Assembly: GCA_964450715.1 (NCBI GenBank)
Contig: CAYVFC010000043.1
Coordinates: forward strand, 1 to 56,018
Origin: CAYVFC01 sp964450715
Lineage (GTDB): Bacteria; Myxococcota_A; Polyangia; Polyangiales; JAFGIB01
Direction: 5' to 3'
DNA length: 56,018 nucleotides
Below are positions 8,480 to 18,102 of the stretch, piece by piece. A program made the position numbers and the translations under genes. Below the pieces are notes generated by a model. It did no database searches. It saw only the letters and a program-made list of their open reading frames with translations, and was not told where the DNA came from. Within the stretch, counting starts at the first letter, position 1. Each line of letters begins with the position of its first letter.

Positions 8480-9763
8480 CTACTCGAGCAGCACCAGGGT
8501 CTCGCAGCCGAACTCGACGCTGATCTGCGCTTCCAGATCCTGCTGTACCGCCTCGCAGGCCGCGGGGCAGAGGACTACCTTGCCGGGCTGCGCCTCGTCG
8601 TCGTACTTCCACCCCTGCTTGTCCTCGCACCCGAGGTGGGCCGGAACCATGGGATAGGTGACCTGGCCACCCTGCCCGTCCGTGTACACTACGTTGACCC
8701 GGTCGCGATCAAAGGTCTCGCCCGGCGGGGGCGGCGGGATAGCGTACTCGCAGCTGATCCTGGCGCCCACGATCACGGCGGTAGCCAGCTTGTCCAGCAG
8801 ATCGGCAAACGGATCGGCGCCCGGTTGGCCGGCCAGGTCCAGGTCGGCCACGATACCCGAGGTATTCTGGATGAGCTCCAGAGTGGTGGTGGGCACGGCC
8901 ATGGAGATCAGACAGGTACCGACGCCCATGCCGTTCATGCAGACTATCCCGTTAAAAGTCCAGCTGCCCGGCGCCAGGGGCGGGTTCCAGGGATTGAGGC
9001 CGCGGCCCTCGATCCGGTCGACCACATCGGCCGAGGTCATGGGGGGCGGGCCGTCCTCGGTCAGCACGAACTGCACGTGCGAGTCCGGCCTGAGCAGGTG
9101 GCTGTATAACGGGTGGTTGTCCAGGATGACGCTCATCCCTTGCGACCAGCCAAAGGGGAGATCCAGGTGCAGAAACTCCGGCTCGCGCGTGTCGAGCGCG
9201 GGCGAACCGGCCAGAGCTGGGCCGCACTGTCCGGAGCCGAGCGGCAGCGGAACGCAGAGCCCGGAGCCGGCCAGCAGAATAATGCGCGCGTCCACCCCGG
9301 CCGCGATCACGCGCGAGGAGAAGTCGTTGAGCGCCTGCTGAATGGAGGGGAAGGAGGCGGTCATACTGCCCGAGGTGTCGATGGCCCAGATGACATCCGA
9401 GGGCAGAAGCCTGGCCTCGGCCCTTTCCTGCACCCCGGCGCAGCTATCGCCTCCGGTACCGCCGGAGGGCTCCCCGCCGCTGCCGGCCCCTGCCCCGTTT
9501 CCGCCGGTCACGGCGCCGTCGCTACCGCCGCTGCCCGCCATTGCCCCGGCTGCCCCACCCGCACCCGCCTCCGCTCCCGCGCCGGCGGTCGCCTGCCACC
9601 CGGAAGCCCCGGCAGCGCCCTGTCCGGTACCGCCGGTCGCTCCGCCCGCCGTCCGGCCCTCGTTCGTCCCCTCGGCCGAGCAAGCGGCCGCGAGAGCAGC
9701 CGCCAGCAACGCGACAGCGAACGGGCACGCGCGAGCCAGTGCCGATGTGGTGGAAGATCCCAT
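8480..9763 (-). CDS. VWA-domain lipoprotein
   Basis: 427-residue predicted lipoprotein. The signal sequence ends in the lipobox LAAAC (Cys28 in MGSSTTSALARACPFAVALL then AAALAAAC), followed by a Gly/Ala/Ser-rich spacer of about 90 residues. A von Willebrand factor A domain follows, with a complete MIDAS core D-T-S-G-S (VIWAIDTSGSM) expected to bind a divalent cation. The C-terminal half has scattered Cys. Start ATG 9763 has GAGGAC seven bases upstream. It resembles the VWA lipoprotein at 20645-21919 in plan. Ligand and function unknown; in this group such proteins sit on the cell surface or in the periplasm, which is inference here. Confidence 0.85.
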   Translation of the reverse strand: MGSSTTSALARACPFAVALLAAALAAACSAEGTNEGRTAGGATGGTGQGAAGASGWQATAGAGAEAGAGGAAGAMAGSGGSDGAVTGGNGAGAGSGGEPSGGTGGDSCAGVQERAEARLLPSDVIWAIDTSGSMTASFPSIQQALNDFSSRVIAAGVDARIILLAGSGLCVPLPLGSGQCGPALAGSPALDTREPEFLHLDLPFGWSQGMSVILDNHPLYSHLLRPDSHVQFVLTEDGPPPMTSADVVDRIEGRGLNPWNPPLAPGSWTFNGIVCMNGMGVGTCLISMAVPTTTLELIQNTSGIVADLDLAGQPGADPFADLLDKLATAVIVGARISCEYAIPPPPPGETFDRDRVNVVYTDGQGGQVTYPMVPAHLGCEDKQGWKYDDEAQPGKVVLCPAACEAVQQDLEAQISVEFGCETLVLLE

Positions 9764-9855
9764 TGCTGCTGTCCTCGAAAGTAGTCGTAAAGGAAGTGGC
9801 CGATTTCCGTTCGGCGGCCGGATTATAAGGAAGCGGCCAGACGCGGATCCGTCCG

Positions 9856-10329
9856 TTACCCGAGCGGCACGATCCGCGCCTCGACTTCCTTCCCGGCGAT
9901 CCTTACCAGGGCGACCGAGCGCCGGTGGGACGAGCGCGGACGGCTGGCGCTGCCCGGGTTCAGGTAGAGCACGCCGTTGCTGCGGGCGATCAGGGGTGCG
10001 TGGGTATGACCGTGGATGACCGCGCTAAAGCCCGCGGCAGCCGGATCCAGGTCGAGTCGTTCCAGATCGTGTAAGACGTACAGGAGCGCCTCGCCCACCT
10101 CTACCACCTCGCCGCCGGCAAGCCTCTGCGCCCAGGACCCGCCGTCCATGTTGCCCCGCACGGCGCGGACCGGGGCGATAAACCCGAGGGCCTCGAGGAC
10201 CTCCGGTCGATCGATATCCCCGGCGTGGACGATCAGATCGACGCCCCGGAAGGCCTCGGCGACGCCCGGGGGAAGCTCACCATGCGTGTCCGAGATCACG
10301 CCGACCGCGTATGGCTCCTGCTGCCGCAC
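9856..10329 (-). CDS. YfcE/MJ0936-type metallophosphoesterase
   Basis: 157-residue calcineurin-like phosphoesterase of the small YfcE class, probably a two-metal phosphodiesterase; the physiological substrate cannot be told. All signature blocks are present in order: SDTHG, HAGD, GNMD (usually GN.D), GHTH and NPGS. The start is GTG 10329 (reads MRQQEPYAVGVISDTH); upstream AAGAAG is a weak ribosome site. The gene is divergent from the TPR gene at 10489, with 159 bases between. Confidence 0.9.
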   Translation of the reverse strand: MRQQEPYAVGVISDTHGELPPGVAEAFRGVDLIVHAGDIDRPEVLEALGFIAPVRAVRGNMDGGSWAQRLAGGEVVEVGEALLYVLHDLERLDLDPAAAGFSAVIHGHTHAPLIARSNGVLYLNPGSASRPRSSHRRSVALVRIAGKEVEARIVPLG

Positions 10330-10488
10330 GGTACTTCTTCGTGATCGATCTCCTCGGTCGAGTCAATCTCATCCCCTGGGAAGCGGGCCCGGCGGAGGGA
10401 AACGCGCCTACCTCCTGAAAAGGGGTGTTGAAGGCCGGGGAATTGCGGCTCAGAATGAGCTGGTTTCACCGGGAGAAGCCGCCTGTCC

Positions 10489-13134
10489 ATGACCGACGCC
10501 ACCCAGAATGGCAGCCCCGATACCCCCGACCTGCCCGAGACGGTCGCGAGCGACGCCGGCGAGACTTCCGAGGCGGACCGGGAACCCGCTCTGGACCCGG
10601 AAGAGGCCGTCCGCCGACTGACGGACGGGATCGAAGGCGAGCAGCTGGATGCGGACGGATGGCTGGCCGTCGCGCAATGGGCGGGCCCCTCTGCTCTGGT
10701 CATCGACCTGCTCAACCGCGCGCTCAGGTTTTTCGAGGTGCAGGCGAGCGAGCTGCTGACGGCGGCCAGGGGGTTCGGCGGCGGTGCGGCGCGCGAGCGG
10801 AGCGGAGCCGAAGCCGGCGAGCCGGGCAAGACCGACGAAGCGGAAGCCATCTCCATCGCGGCCGCGCTTGCCGTCTGCTACGAGGCCTTGCCCGAAGGCG
10901 CCCGGCGGGCAGCGCTGCTGCTGAGCCGGCTCGACGCCGGTCCGCTGCCGCTCGGGTTGCTCGCCGCGCTTCAGCAGAGAGCTCCCCGGGCCTGGAGCGA
11001 TTCGGTGCGTAAGTCCCTGCTCGATTCCGGATTCGTCGCGTCCGACGCGGAGGGCCGCGACGAGATCTTCGGCGCCATGGACGAGATGGTGAGCGCCTTT
11101 CTGCTGGGGTACGCCGAGGTGACGGAGGAGCAGCTCGCCCTGCTCGTCGACGCCGTGAGCGAGCTGCTGCAGCCCGGCGAGGACGAGAAGCCGCAAGCCG
11201 AGGCCGAGCGCGACCTCTGTCTGCAACACGGCCGACATCTTTTAATGTATCTATCCGGCACCGAACCGCTCCCGCGGGTGGCAACGGCGGTTCTCGGGTT
11301 GGGAGGCCGGATCGCGCTGCTGCAACGCGCACGGGGCGCGACCGCCGAACAGCAGGAGACGGAACAGAGCCTGCTGCGGCTGGCGGAACGATGGCTCGGG
11401 CACGCGCACGAGCTGACGCTGGAGCGCATGGATGCGCTGGCGGCGACGCTGCGGATCCGGGGAGAGCTGCGCCGCGCGCGCGAGCTGCTGGAAAGCGAGC
11501 TGGTGCTGCGGGAGAAGCTGGAGCGGGAAGCGGGCGCGGAGGGCGCCTCCGGGCGGGAGGCCGCGAAGCTGGCGGCCCTGTACAACCTAGCGTTGACGCT
11601 GCAGGGCCAGGGAGAGCTCGGTCGCGCGCGCGACCTGCTGAATAGCGTCCTGGAGAGACGCGAGGCAGCGCTCGGCAAGGAGCATCCCGACGCCCTCGCC
11701 GCCCTGGGCGCCCTGGCTTCCCTCCGGCTCGCCCTGGAGGAGTGGAAGGAGGCGCGGGAGCTGCAGCAGAGGCTGTTGGATGCGCTCAGTAAAACCGCGG
11801 GCGAGAAGCATCCGCGGACGGCGGGGGCCATGAGCGCACTGGCCGCCACCCTGACCGAGCTCGGAGAGCTGGAGCGGGCGCGCGAGCTGCTGGAAACGGC
11901 CCTGGAGATCCGACGGCAGACCGCGGGCGAGGAGCACCCGGCTACTCTGGCCACGATGAGCGGCCTGGCGGTGACGCTCGCCCGCCTCGGAGACCTCAGG
12001 GGGGCGCGCGAGCGGCAGCAGCGGGTGCTCGATATCCGCACCCGGACGCTGGGCGCGGAGCATCCCAGCCGCCTGGCGGCGATGGGCAACCTGGCCTCGC
12101 TAGCGCGCGCGCTGGGCGAGCTCGAGCAGGAGCGCGAGCTTGAGGAGCAGGAACTGGAGATTCGCACGCGGCTACAAGGCGAGGAGGCGCTGGAGACGCT
12201 CGCCTGCATGAACAACCTGGCCTCCACCCTGCAAGCGCTGGGACAGCTGGACGCAGCGCGAGAGCTTCGCGAGCGGGAGCTCGAGATCTGCCGCAGGGCG
12301 TTGGGAGAAGAGCATCCCCGCACGCTCGCCTGCATGAACAACCTGGCCTCCACCCTGCTCGGGCAGGGCGACATGCAGAAGGCGCGGGAGCTACAGGAAC
12401 GGACGCTCGAGATCCAGCGCCGAGTTCTAGGGGAAGAGCACCCAGCCACGCTAACCGCCAAGAGCAACCAGGCGACCATTCTCAGGGACCAGGGCGAATT
12501 GGAAGCGGCGCGCAAGCTGCAGGAGGAGGTGCTGGAGAGCCGTCGCCAGGCGCTGGGCGAAGCGCATCCGGACAGCCTGGTCTCCATGAGCAACCTGGCC
12601 TCTACGCTCAAGCAGCGCGGAGACCTGGGACGGGCGCGCGACCTGCTGGAAAAGGTGAGCGACATCCGCCGCAAGGCGTTCGGGGTCGAGCATCCGGATA
12701 CGCTGACCTCGCTCAACAACCTGGCCTCGATCCTGAAAGCCCAGGGCGAGCTGAAACAGGCGACCGATCTGCAGGAGCGCATCCTGGCCGCCCGCAAGCG
12801 GGTGCTCGGCGACGAGCATCCGGATACGCTGACCTCGCTCAACAACCTGGCCTCGATCCTGAAGGCGCGGGGGCAGAAGGCTCGGGCGCGAGAGCTGGAG
12901 CGGGAGGTGCTGCAGACGCGCAAGCGGTTGCTCGGAGACGAACATCCCGCCACCACCATCGCCGCCTGGAACCTCGCCACCACGCTGCTGGCGCTCGAGG
13001 GAAGAGAGGCGGCGACGAGCCTGGTCAACCGGGAGCTCTCCTGGTTGATCGATAGGCCCGCGGAAAAACTGACGTCCCAACAGCGCCAGGTCAGAAACAT
13101 GATGGCGCGGCTGGGGACGCTGCCGAATAAGTAG
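10489..13134 (+). CDS. TPR protein (kinesin-light-chain type) with STAND-like N-terminal remnant
   Basis: 881 residues. From about residue 300 to 870 lies a long array of about 42-residue repeats of the TPR_10/TPR_12 type, consensus LGEEHP.TL..MNNLASTL...G....AR.L (clear copies at 12001-12950), forming a protein-binding superhelix. The N-terminal 280 residues resemble the part of NB-ARC/STAND proteins that follows the NTPase: AVAQWAGPSALVIDLLNRAL recalls the GxP motif helix, and AALAVCYEALPEGARRAALL plus DAGPLPLGLL recalls the winged-helix domain. No Walker A is present, so this may be a STAND protein that lost its NTPase, or a TPR protein with a look-alike region. A GGGAGAA lies upstream of ATG 10489. 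It is followed after 16 bases by the MFS/spermidine-synthase fusion gene, so the two are probably cotranscribed. Confidence 0.8.
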   Translation: MTDATQNGSPDTPDLPETVASDAGETSEADREPALDPEEAVRRLTDGIEGEQLDADGWLAVAQWAGPSALVIDLLNRALRFFEVQASELLTAARGFGGGAARERSGAEAGEPGKTDEAEAISIAAALAVCYEALPEGARRAALLLSRLDAGPLPLGLLAALQQRAPRAWSDSVRKSLLDSGFVASDAEGRDEIFGAMDEMVSAFLLGYAEVTEEQLALLVDAVSELLQPGEDEKPQAEAERDLCLQHGRHLLMYLSGTEPLPRVATAVLGLGGRIALLQRARGATAEQQETEQSLLRLAERWLGHAHELTLERMDALAATLRIRGELRRARELLESELVLREKLEREAGAEGASGREAAKLAALYNLALTLQGQGELGRARDLLNSVLERREAALGKEHPDALAALGALASLRLALEEWKEARELQQRLLDALSKTAGEKHPRTAGAMSALAATLTELGELERARELLETALEIRRQTAGEEHPATLATMSGLAVTLARLGDLRGARERQQRVLDIRTRTLGAEHPSRLAAMGNLASLARALGELEQERELEEQELEIRTRLQGEEALETLACMNNLASTLQALGQLDAARELRERELEICRRALGEEHPRTLACMNNLASTLLGQGDMQKARELQERTLEIQRRVLGEEHPATLTAKSNQATILRDQGELEAARKLQEEVLESRRQALGEAHPDSLVSMSNLASTLKQRGDLGRARDLLEKVSDIRRKAFGVEHPDTLTSLNNLASILKAQGELKQATDLQERILAARKRVLGDEHPDTLTSLNNLASILKARGQKARARELEREVLQTRKRLLGDEHPATTIAAWNLATTLLALEGREAATSLVNRELSWLIDRPAEKLTSQQRQVRNMMARLGTLPNK

Positions 13135-13150
13135 GCCGGGGCGGAGGTCG

Positions 13151-16100
13151 ATGCGGATCGAAAGGGTCGCCTTCGTCGCCTTCTTCCTCTCGGGCGCCTC
13201 GGGACTCATCTTCCAGCTGGTCTGGACCCGGCTGCTCAACCACGTATTCGGCTCTTCCAGCATCGCCATCAGCTCGGTAGTCAGCGCCTTCATGGGCGGA
13301 TTGGCGCTGGGCAGCTGGCTGGCCGGCAGGTATGCCGACCGCCTGAAACGGCCCTTGCTCGTCTACGCGGCAGCCGAGGTCGGTATCGCTCTGTGCGGCG
13401 CGGCCATCCCCTCACTGGTACGCAGCGACGGCTGGCTGGCTGCGGTCAACGCTTGGCTGCGCGACTCGCTGGGACCGGATACCGCCGGATTCATGCTGGC
13501 GCGCTTTCTCTGCATCCTGCCCATCCTCATCGTCCCCACCACCCTGATGGGCGCCACCCTTCCCCTTCTCTCGCGCCAGCTGGTCGCCGCCCGACACCGC
13601 TCCGAGCAGGCGGGCCGACGGGCGGGCCTGCTCTACGCGGTCAACACCTTCGGCGCGGTCAGCGGGGTCTTCCTGGCTGCCTTCGTCCTGCTGCCCGGTC
13701 TGGGCGTCTCGACCAGCAATCTCATCGCTGTATTCATCAACCTCTTGCTCGCCGTGATGGTGGCGACCGCGTGGTGTCTCTCTCCGTCCGTGCGACCCGA
13801 TGCGGAGGCGCGGGCCGGCTCCCCATCGCTGGCGCAGGGGGCGGATCCGGAACCCGGGAGAGACGAGGAACGGATCGAGCCCGCAGCGCCGGCAAGCGCG
13901 CCGTCCCGGGCCGCGCGTGCCGCTGCGGCGGCGGCCTTCGCCGTGTCCGGCGGGATCTCTATGGTCTACGAGGTCGTCTGGTCCCGGGCTCTCATTAACA
14001 CCATCGGCGGCTCGGTCTACTCCTTCGCCCTCATCCTCATGACCTTTCTGGTGGGCATAGCGGCCGGCAGCGCGGTCGCCTCGGCCTACCTCCGCGACGG
14101 CCGCCCTTCCCCCGCCCCGCTGGGCTTCGCCTCCGCCGTTCTCTGCGCGTTGGCCAGCAGTCCCCTGGCCGTCCGCGGCGGGGTCGGCGACTGGGGCCTG
14201 GCGACGCTGCTGGGAGCGAGCCTGGCCGTCACGGTGGCGACGGCAGTCGCCGCGCAGAACCGCAAAGCTTCGCGCCTCGGGGAGTCGCTGCAGGGCGGCG
14301 AGCGGGAGAGGGGCTGGCAGCTTCTCCTGCTGGCCCTGCCCTGCTCGAATGCCTTACTGGTGTGGCTGCTGATTCCGCAGCGGCTCGCCGCCATTAGCTT
14401 CACGGTGGTCTCGCTGCTCTGCGCTTTCCTCTGGCTGCTGCTTTTCCTGCGCCGCCGCGCCGTGGCGCTGCTGGGCGCCATGCAGCTGTTTATCGGAGGG
14501 GCGACGCTGCTGAGCGAGCTCTGGGCCGATCGTTTCTCCTATATCTTCGCCGGAATGGTCTCTCCCCTCTACGACGCGCTTCCCGAGAACGTCAACGCGG
14601 TACTGGCGCTGATGTGCCTGACGGTGGCGCTCTGCGTGCTGCCGGCCGCGCTGGGCATGGGCGCGATGTTCCCACTTACCGTACGGGTATTCAGCCGGGA
14701 CGGCAGGCGGATCGGACGGGAGGTTTCAATCGTCTATGCCGGAAACACCGTGGGGTGCCTGGCCGGGGCTTGGCTGGCGGGTTTCGCACTGATGCCGACC
14801 ATCGGCATGCAAGGCGCGCTGCACGCCGGCATCGCCGCCAACGTCGTGCTGGCCATGGTGCTGTACTGGTTCGCGCCCCCCTCGAGGAGCGAGCGCGGCG
14901 TTCCGGAAAAGACCGGGGACGCTGCCTCCGATCCGCCGTCGCTCGAAAGCCCTCTGCTACCGGCGTCCGGCGGAACCGGCAACGCCTTTGCCTACCTCTG
15001 CCTGACGCTAGGCCCGGTTCTGCTGGCGCTGCTCTGGCTCGCCACCGTGACCCCCGGTTCTCCGCTACGCTGGGACATCTCCCGCATGACCATGGGGACC
15101 TTCCGGCTCTCGCTCGCCCGCAGCGTGCTCGATCGCGAGGCCTGGGGCACGCCCGAGGTCGTCTACCACCGCGACGGTTACGCGGCCACCGTCACTGTCG
15201 AACGCTGGGGACGGCAGCACTCGCTGAAGAACAACGGCAAGGTAGAGGCGTCGGACGGAAACGATATGCCCACGCAGATCATGGTCTCCGCCCTGCCGCT
15301 GCTCTTCCACTCGCGCGGCCCGGAGGGGCTGGACGCGGCCATCGTGGGATTCGGCTCCGGGGTTACCGTGGGCAGCGCTCTGGAGTTCCCCGTCCGCTCG
15401 GTCGACGTGGCCGAGATCGAACCGGCGGTGGTGGAGAGCTCCGGCTTCTTCGCCCACGTCAACCATCTCGACTACGCGCTGGACCGCTACCCCTACGTGA
15501 AGCATCCTCGCCTGAGCGTGATCAACGACGACGGCCGCAACTACCTGGCCGCGACCCGGAAGCGCTACGACGTCATTATCAGCGAGCCCTCCAATCCCTG
15601 GCTGGCCGGGGTGTCGGACCTGTTCACCACCGACTTCTTCCGTATCGGCAAGCGCAAGCTCCGGCCGGGAGGGGTTTTTTGCCAGTGGGTACAGCTCTAC
15701 GAGATGAGCCCTCAGAACGTGAAGGTCATCTACCGCACCTTTGCCTCCATGTTCGAGCACACGGTGGTCTTCTCGGCCGAGGAGCTCTCCAGCGACACCA
15801 TCCTGCTGGGCTCCGATTCCCCCCTACCGCTCGATCTCGAGCGCGTGCGGGCGAGCCTGGCGCGGCCGCGGATCGAACGCGAGCTAAGGCGGGCGGGCAT
15901 CACCTCGGTTTTCGACCTGTTCGCCCGGGTGCTGCTGGCCAGCCGCGACGAGGTCATGCGCTACACGCGGAAGCGTTGTCGGCGGCAGAGGGGAGCGGTC
16001 GAATGCGATCCCGCCTCAGACAATGCCGAGCCCTGCCCCCCGCCGGGCTGCTTCCATCGCCCGGTCCCCCTCAACACGGACGACAACGCGCTCATCGAGT

Positions 16101-16780
16101 TCGCGGCGCCCAGGGATCTCATCGCATTTGAACGCTATAGCGGATACCTGAAGACCATCTACGCACCGGACTGGCCCTACGGAAGGGTAGGCGAGCTGCT
16201 CACCGGCTTCGGTAGCGGCGAGCGGGCGGCGGACAACCACGCCAGGCAGGCGGCGGCCCAGGTGCGCCAGGGCCGCCGGGCCGAAGCCGCGCTGTCTATC
16301 CGCAAGTCCCGGGCGGCCGGCGAGACCGCCTTCAGCCGATCGCTTCTGTTCCAGCTATCCGCGCTGGCCGGCGAGCAACCCGAGCCGCCGCCGGACCACC
16401 GGGGGCTCTCGCCGGCGCCGAGCCTGGGCGAGGTTCCCCGCGCCCGCCTGCTACAGGGCCTGCGACCGGTCGCCGCGGCGCTCGAGCGCGGCGATGCGGA
16501 ACGGGCCTGGAAGGCGATGAAGGCCCTCCCCGAGCCCTTGCGCCTGCACTCGGGGCCCGCGATCCGCCTGCTGAACGCCTACCTGGTCTACCGGAACGAG
16601 CCCCGGCGGGCCGCCATCCAGGAGTTGGAAGGAACCATACGCGCCGACGAGGCCTACGCGGTGCTTCACCCGGAAATCTTCTTCTACCTGGCTCGCGCCT
16701 ACTACAAGGCGCGCCGGCTCGACCGAGCGCTCGAGAATATGGCGCAGTACGCCGCGGCGACGCGGAACGCCGCCAATTAA
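13151..16780 (+). CDS. Fused MFS-like membrane / spermidine-synthase-like protein
   Basis: 1209 residues. The N-terminal ~600 residues are hydrophobic and MFS-like in two blocks (first ~1-210, second ~255-600) split by a charged loop. Residues about 640-980 form a SAM-binding spermidine-synthase-like domain: glycine motif AAIVGFGSGVTVGS (about 727-740), acidic VDVAEIEP after it, INDDGRNYL (about 791), and IISEPSNPW (about 809-817), where the canonical synthase has a different acidic motif; substrate may therefore not be a polyamine. The last ~200 residues are helical and TPR-like (ending YLARAYYKARRLDRALENMA). GGAGG lies just before ATG 13151. Families of this fused type are known but biochemically poorly defined. 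Its stop codon overlaps head-on the stop of the next gene by four bases (TTAA). Confidence 0.85.
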   Translation: MRIERVAFVAFFLSGASGLIFQLVWTRLLNHVFGSSSIAISSVVSAFMGGLALGSWLAGRYADRLKRPLLVYAAAEVGIALCGAAIPSLVRSDGWLAAVNAWLRDSLGPDTAGFMLARFLCILPILIVPTTLMGATLPLLSRQLVAARHRSEQAGRRAGLLYAVNTFGAVSGVFLAAFVLLPGLGVSTSNLIAVFINLLLAVMVATAWCLSPSVRPDAEARAGSPSLAQGADPEPGRDEERIEPAAPASAPSRAARAAAAAAFAVSGGISMVYEVVWSRALINTIGGSVYSFALILMTFLVGIAAGSAVASAYLRDGRPSPAPLGFASAVLCALASSPLAVRGGVGDWGLATLLGASLAVTVATAVAAQNRKASRLGESLQGGERERGWQLLLLALPCSNALLVWLLIPQRLAAISFTVVSLLCAFLWLLLFLRRRAVALLGAMQLFIGGATLLSELWADRFSYIFAGMVSPLYDALPENVNAVLALMCLTVALCVLPAALGMGAMFPLTVRVFSRDGRRIGREVSIVYAGNTVGCLAGAWLAGFALMPTIGMQGALHAGIAANVVLAMVLYWFAPPSRSERGVPEKTGDAASDPPSLESPLLPASGGTGNAFAYLCLTLGPVLLALLWLATVTPGSPLRWDISRMTMGTFRLSLARSVLDREAWGTPEVVYHRDGYAATVTVERWGRQHSLKNNGKVEASDGNDMPTQIMVSALPLLFHSRGPEGLDAAIVGFGSGVTVGSALEFPVRSVDVAEIEPAVVESSGFFAHVNHLDYALDRYPYVKHPRLSVINDDGRNYLAATRKRYDVIISEPSNPWLAGVSDLFTTDFFRIGKRKLRPGGVFCQWVQLYEMSPQNVKVIYRTFASMFEHTVVFSAEELSSDTILLGSDSPLPLDLERVRASLARPRIERELRRAGITSVFDLFARVLLASRDEVMRYTRKRCRRQRGAVECDPASDNAEPCPPPGCFHRPVPLNTDDNALIEFAAPRDLIAFERYSGYLKTIYAPDWPYGRVGELLTGFGSGERAADNHARQAAAQVRQGRRAEAALSIRKSRAAGETAFSRSLLFQLSALAGEQPEPPPDHRGLSPAPSLGEVPRARLLQGLRPVAAALERGDAERAWKAMKALPEPLRLHSGPAIRLLNAYLVYRNEPRRAAIQELEGTIRADEAYAVLHPEIFFYLARAYYKARRLDRALENMAQYAAATRNAAN

Positions 16781-17727
16781 CGGGTCACGCCCGCCAGCGG
16801 ATCATCGTTTTCGAGCCCTATCAGGCTGTCCAGCGCCTTGGCCTTCTTTCTTGCCCGCGTGCGTTCGTGCTTGGCGCGTTGCGAGCGCTCCCGCTTCTGC
16901 AGCACCCTCCTGCGCCGTTCCTGGTACTGCTGCTCGGTTTCGCTGCGTTGCTCGTGGCTGAAGACGCTGCGCTGCGGCCGGTCGGTGCCGCGCCGTGCCT
17001 TCTCGCCCCCGGAACGCCGCTGGGCCGGCTCCTCCTCGACCCGGCTGATACGCGACGGCGTGCGGCGCACCGTGCCCGGACGCAGCGCCGAGAGATTGCG
17101 CACGGTGGCCATCTCCTCGAACACCAGAACGTAGTCGTTGTAACGGTCGCCGCGGTCCACCGCGCGCAGGCGACTGCTGCGGTTCAGGTACTCGATGAAG
17201 CGATACTCCCGGCCGCTGCCCGGATTGGTCTCGCCGTTTTTCTCGTACCCCTTGCCGAACTTCTTCTCTATCGACCGGGAGAACTTCTTGTAGCTGCCGA
17301 AGCTGCGCGCGGGCATGGTGCGCACCCACTTCCAGAGGCGGCCGTCGATGAAGAAGTAGTAGCTGTCGAACGCGTCGCCCTGAAGGACCATCATCGACTC
17401 GCCGTTGCCGTGGGTATACTCCTCGCTGATGGAGGTATGGTCCCAACGACTGCGGCCGTTGAACTCCACCAGGCTGTTCTTGAAGGCGTTCAGGCGCCGG
17501 CTGTACTCCGACTTCAGCATGTGCTTGCTCGTACCCTTCGCCTTCTTGAGCTTGCTCGTGTACTCCTTCTTGAGCGCCCCCTTGACCACCGCGGCCACCT
17601 CGGTGTCGCTCATTCCCCAACGCAGATTGCCCATGGCCTTGGCGACCGCCACCGGGTTGGCCGATGCCGCAGAGGGGGCGGCCAGGAGCAGCGCGCCGAT
17701 AAGGGCCGAGATCAACCAGTTCTTCAT
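16777..17727 (-). CDS. Exported hypothetical protein with basic C-terminal tail
   Basis: Not assigned to a family. 316 residues with a clear Sec signal peptide (MKNWLISALIGALLLAAPSA, cleavage likely after ASA-23). A central region of about 180 residues has a regular fold-like pattern (LRWGMSDTEVAAVVKGALKK, YYFFIDGRLWKWVRTMP, EYRFIEYLNRSSRLRAV, NDYVLVFEEM); the first block resembles periplasmic proteins that begin with a WGMS-x-x-EV motif. The last ~90 residues are rich in Arg/Lys/Glu and probably helical or disordered. ATG 17727 is chosen because GGAGGTAAC lies directly before it and it opens the signal peptide. A single-gene unit; promoter presumed in the 375 bases before pgk. Confidence 0.8.
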   Translation of the reverse strand: MKNWLISALIGALLLAAPSAASANPVAVAKAMGNLRWGMSDTEVAAVVKGALKKEYTSKLKKAKGTSKHMLKSEYSRRLNAFKNSLVEFNGRSRWDHTSISEEYTHGNGESMMVLQGDAFDSYYFFIDGRLWKWVRTMPARSFGSYKKFSRSIEKKFGKGYEKNGETNPGSGREYRFIEYLNRSSRLRAVDRGDRYNDYVLVFEEMATVRNLSALRPGTVRRTPSRISRVEEEPAQRRSGGEKARRGTDRPQRSVFSHEQRSETEQQYQERRRRVLQKRERSQRAKHERTRARKKAKALDSLIGLENDDPLAGVTR

Positions 17728-18102
17728 GTTACCTCCACACCTGCTATCGCTGATTCGGGTCGTCTTCCGTACTTTGTCGTCTCCTATCATACATGTAAGT
17801 GTGTAATATTAGAACACTGTTTCAAGGTTTTCTTTACAGAAGATCGACAACTCCGGCACGCTTACGTCGAGCCGATTCCGGAGAGGCGCCCCCTTGCTTC
17901 ATCAGGGAGCCTGTCTCGCCGGCCGCCAGCTGCTTCTGGTGATAAACCTAGTGATCTCGGATATTAAGCTCTGAACCCCCGTCGCTTCCGGTTGCGAAGC
18001 CGCACCCGGTACCTTGGCTCGACTTGCAGAAAAACAGTTGCTAAGGTACCGCCGCTTTTCCGGCCGGTTCCCCGGCCATCACCACGGAACAAGCGCGCGG
18101 CC
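17728..18102. promoter_or_regulatory. Divergent promoter region with inverted repeat before pgk
   Basis: Non-coding stretch between the exported hypothetical gene and pgk. A GGTACCTT (18009-18016) / AAGGTACC (18043-18050) inverted repeat flanks CTCGAC (18018-18023) and TAAGGT (18042-18047), which are 18 bases apart and could be weak -35/-10 boxes for pgk-tpiA-secG. The arms extend to 11 bases with one mismatch. An AT-rich patch at about 17790-17835 may serve the minus-strand gene. These are visual matches only. Confidence 0.35.

Noticed and set aside
10971..13100. Minus-strand 709-residue Ser/Arg-rich frame opposite the TPR gene
   Set aside because: It mirrors the TPR repeats in antisense and has no plausible protein character.
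14614..16131. Plus-strand 505-residue frame within the MFS/spermidine-synthase gene
   Set aside because: Out-of-frame shadow, Arg/Pro/Gly-rich, no domain; the in-frame gene has clear motifs.
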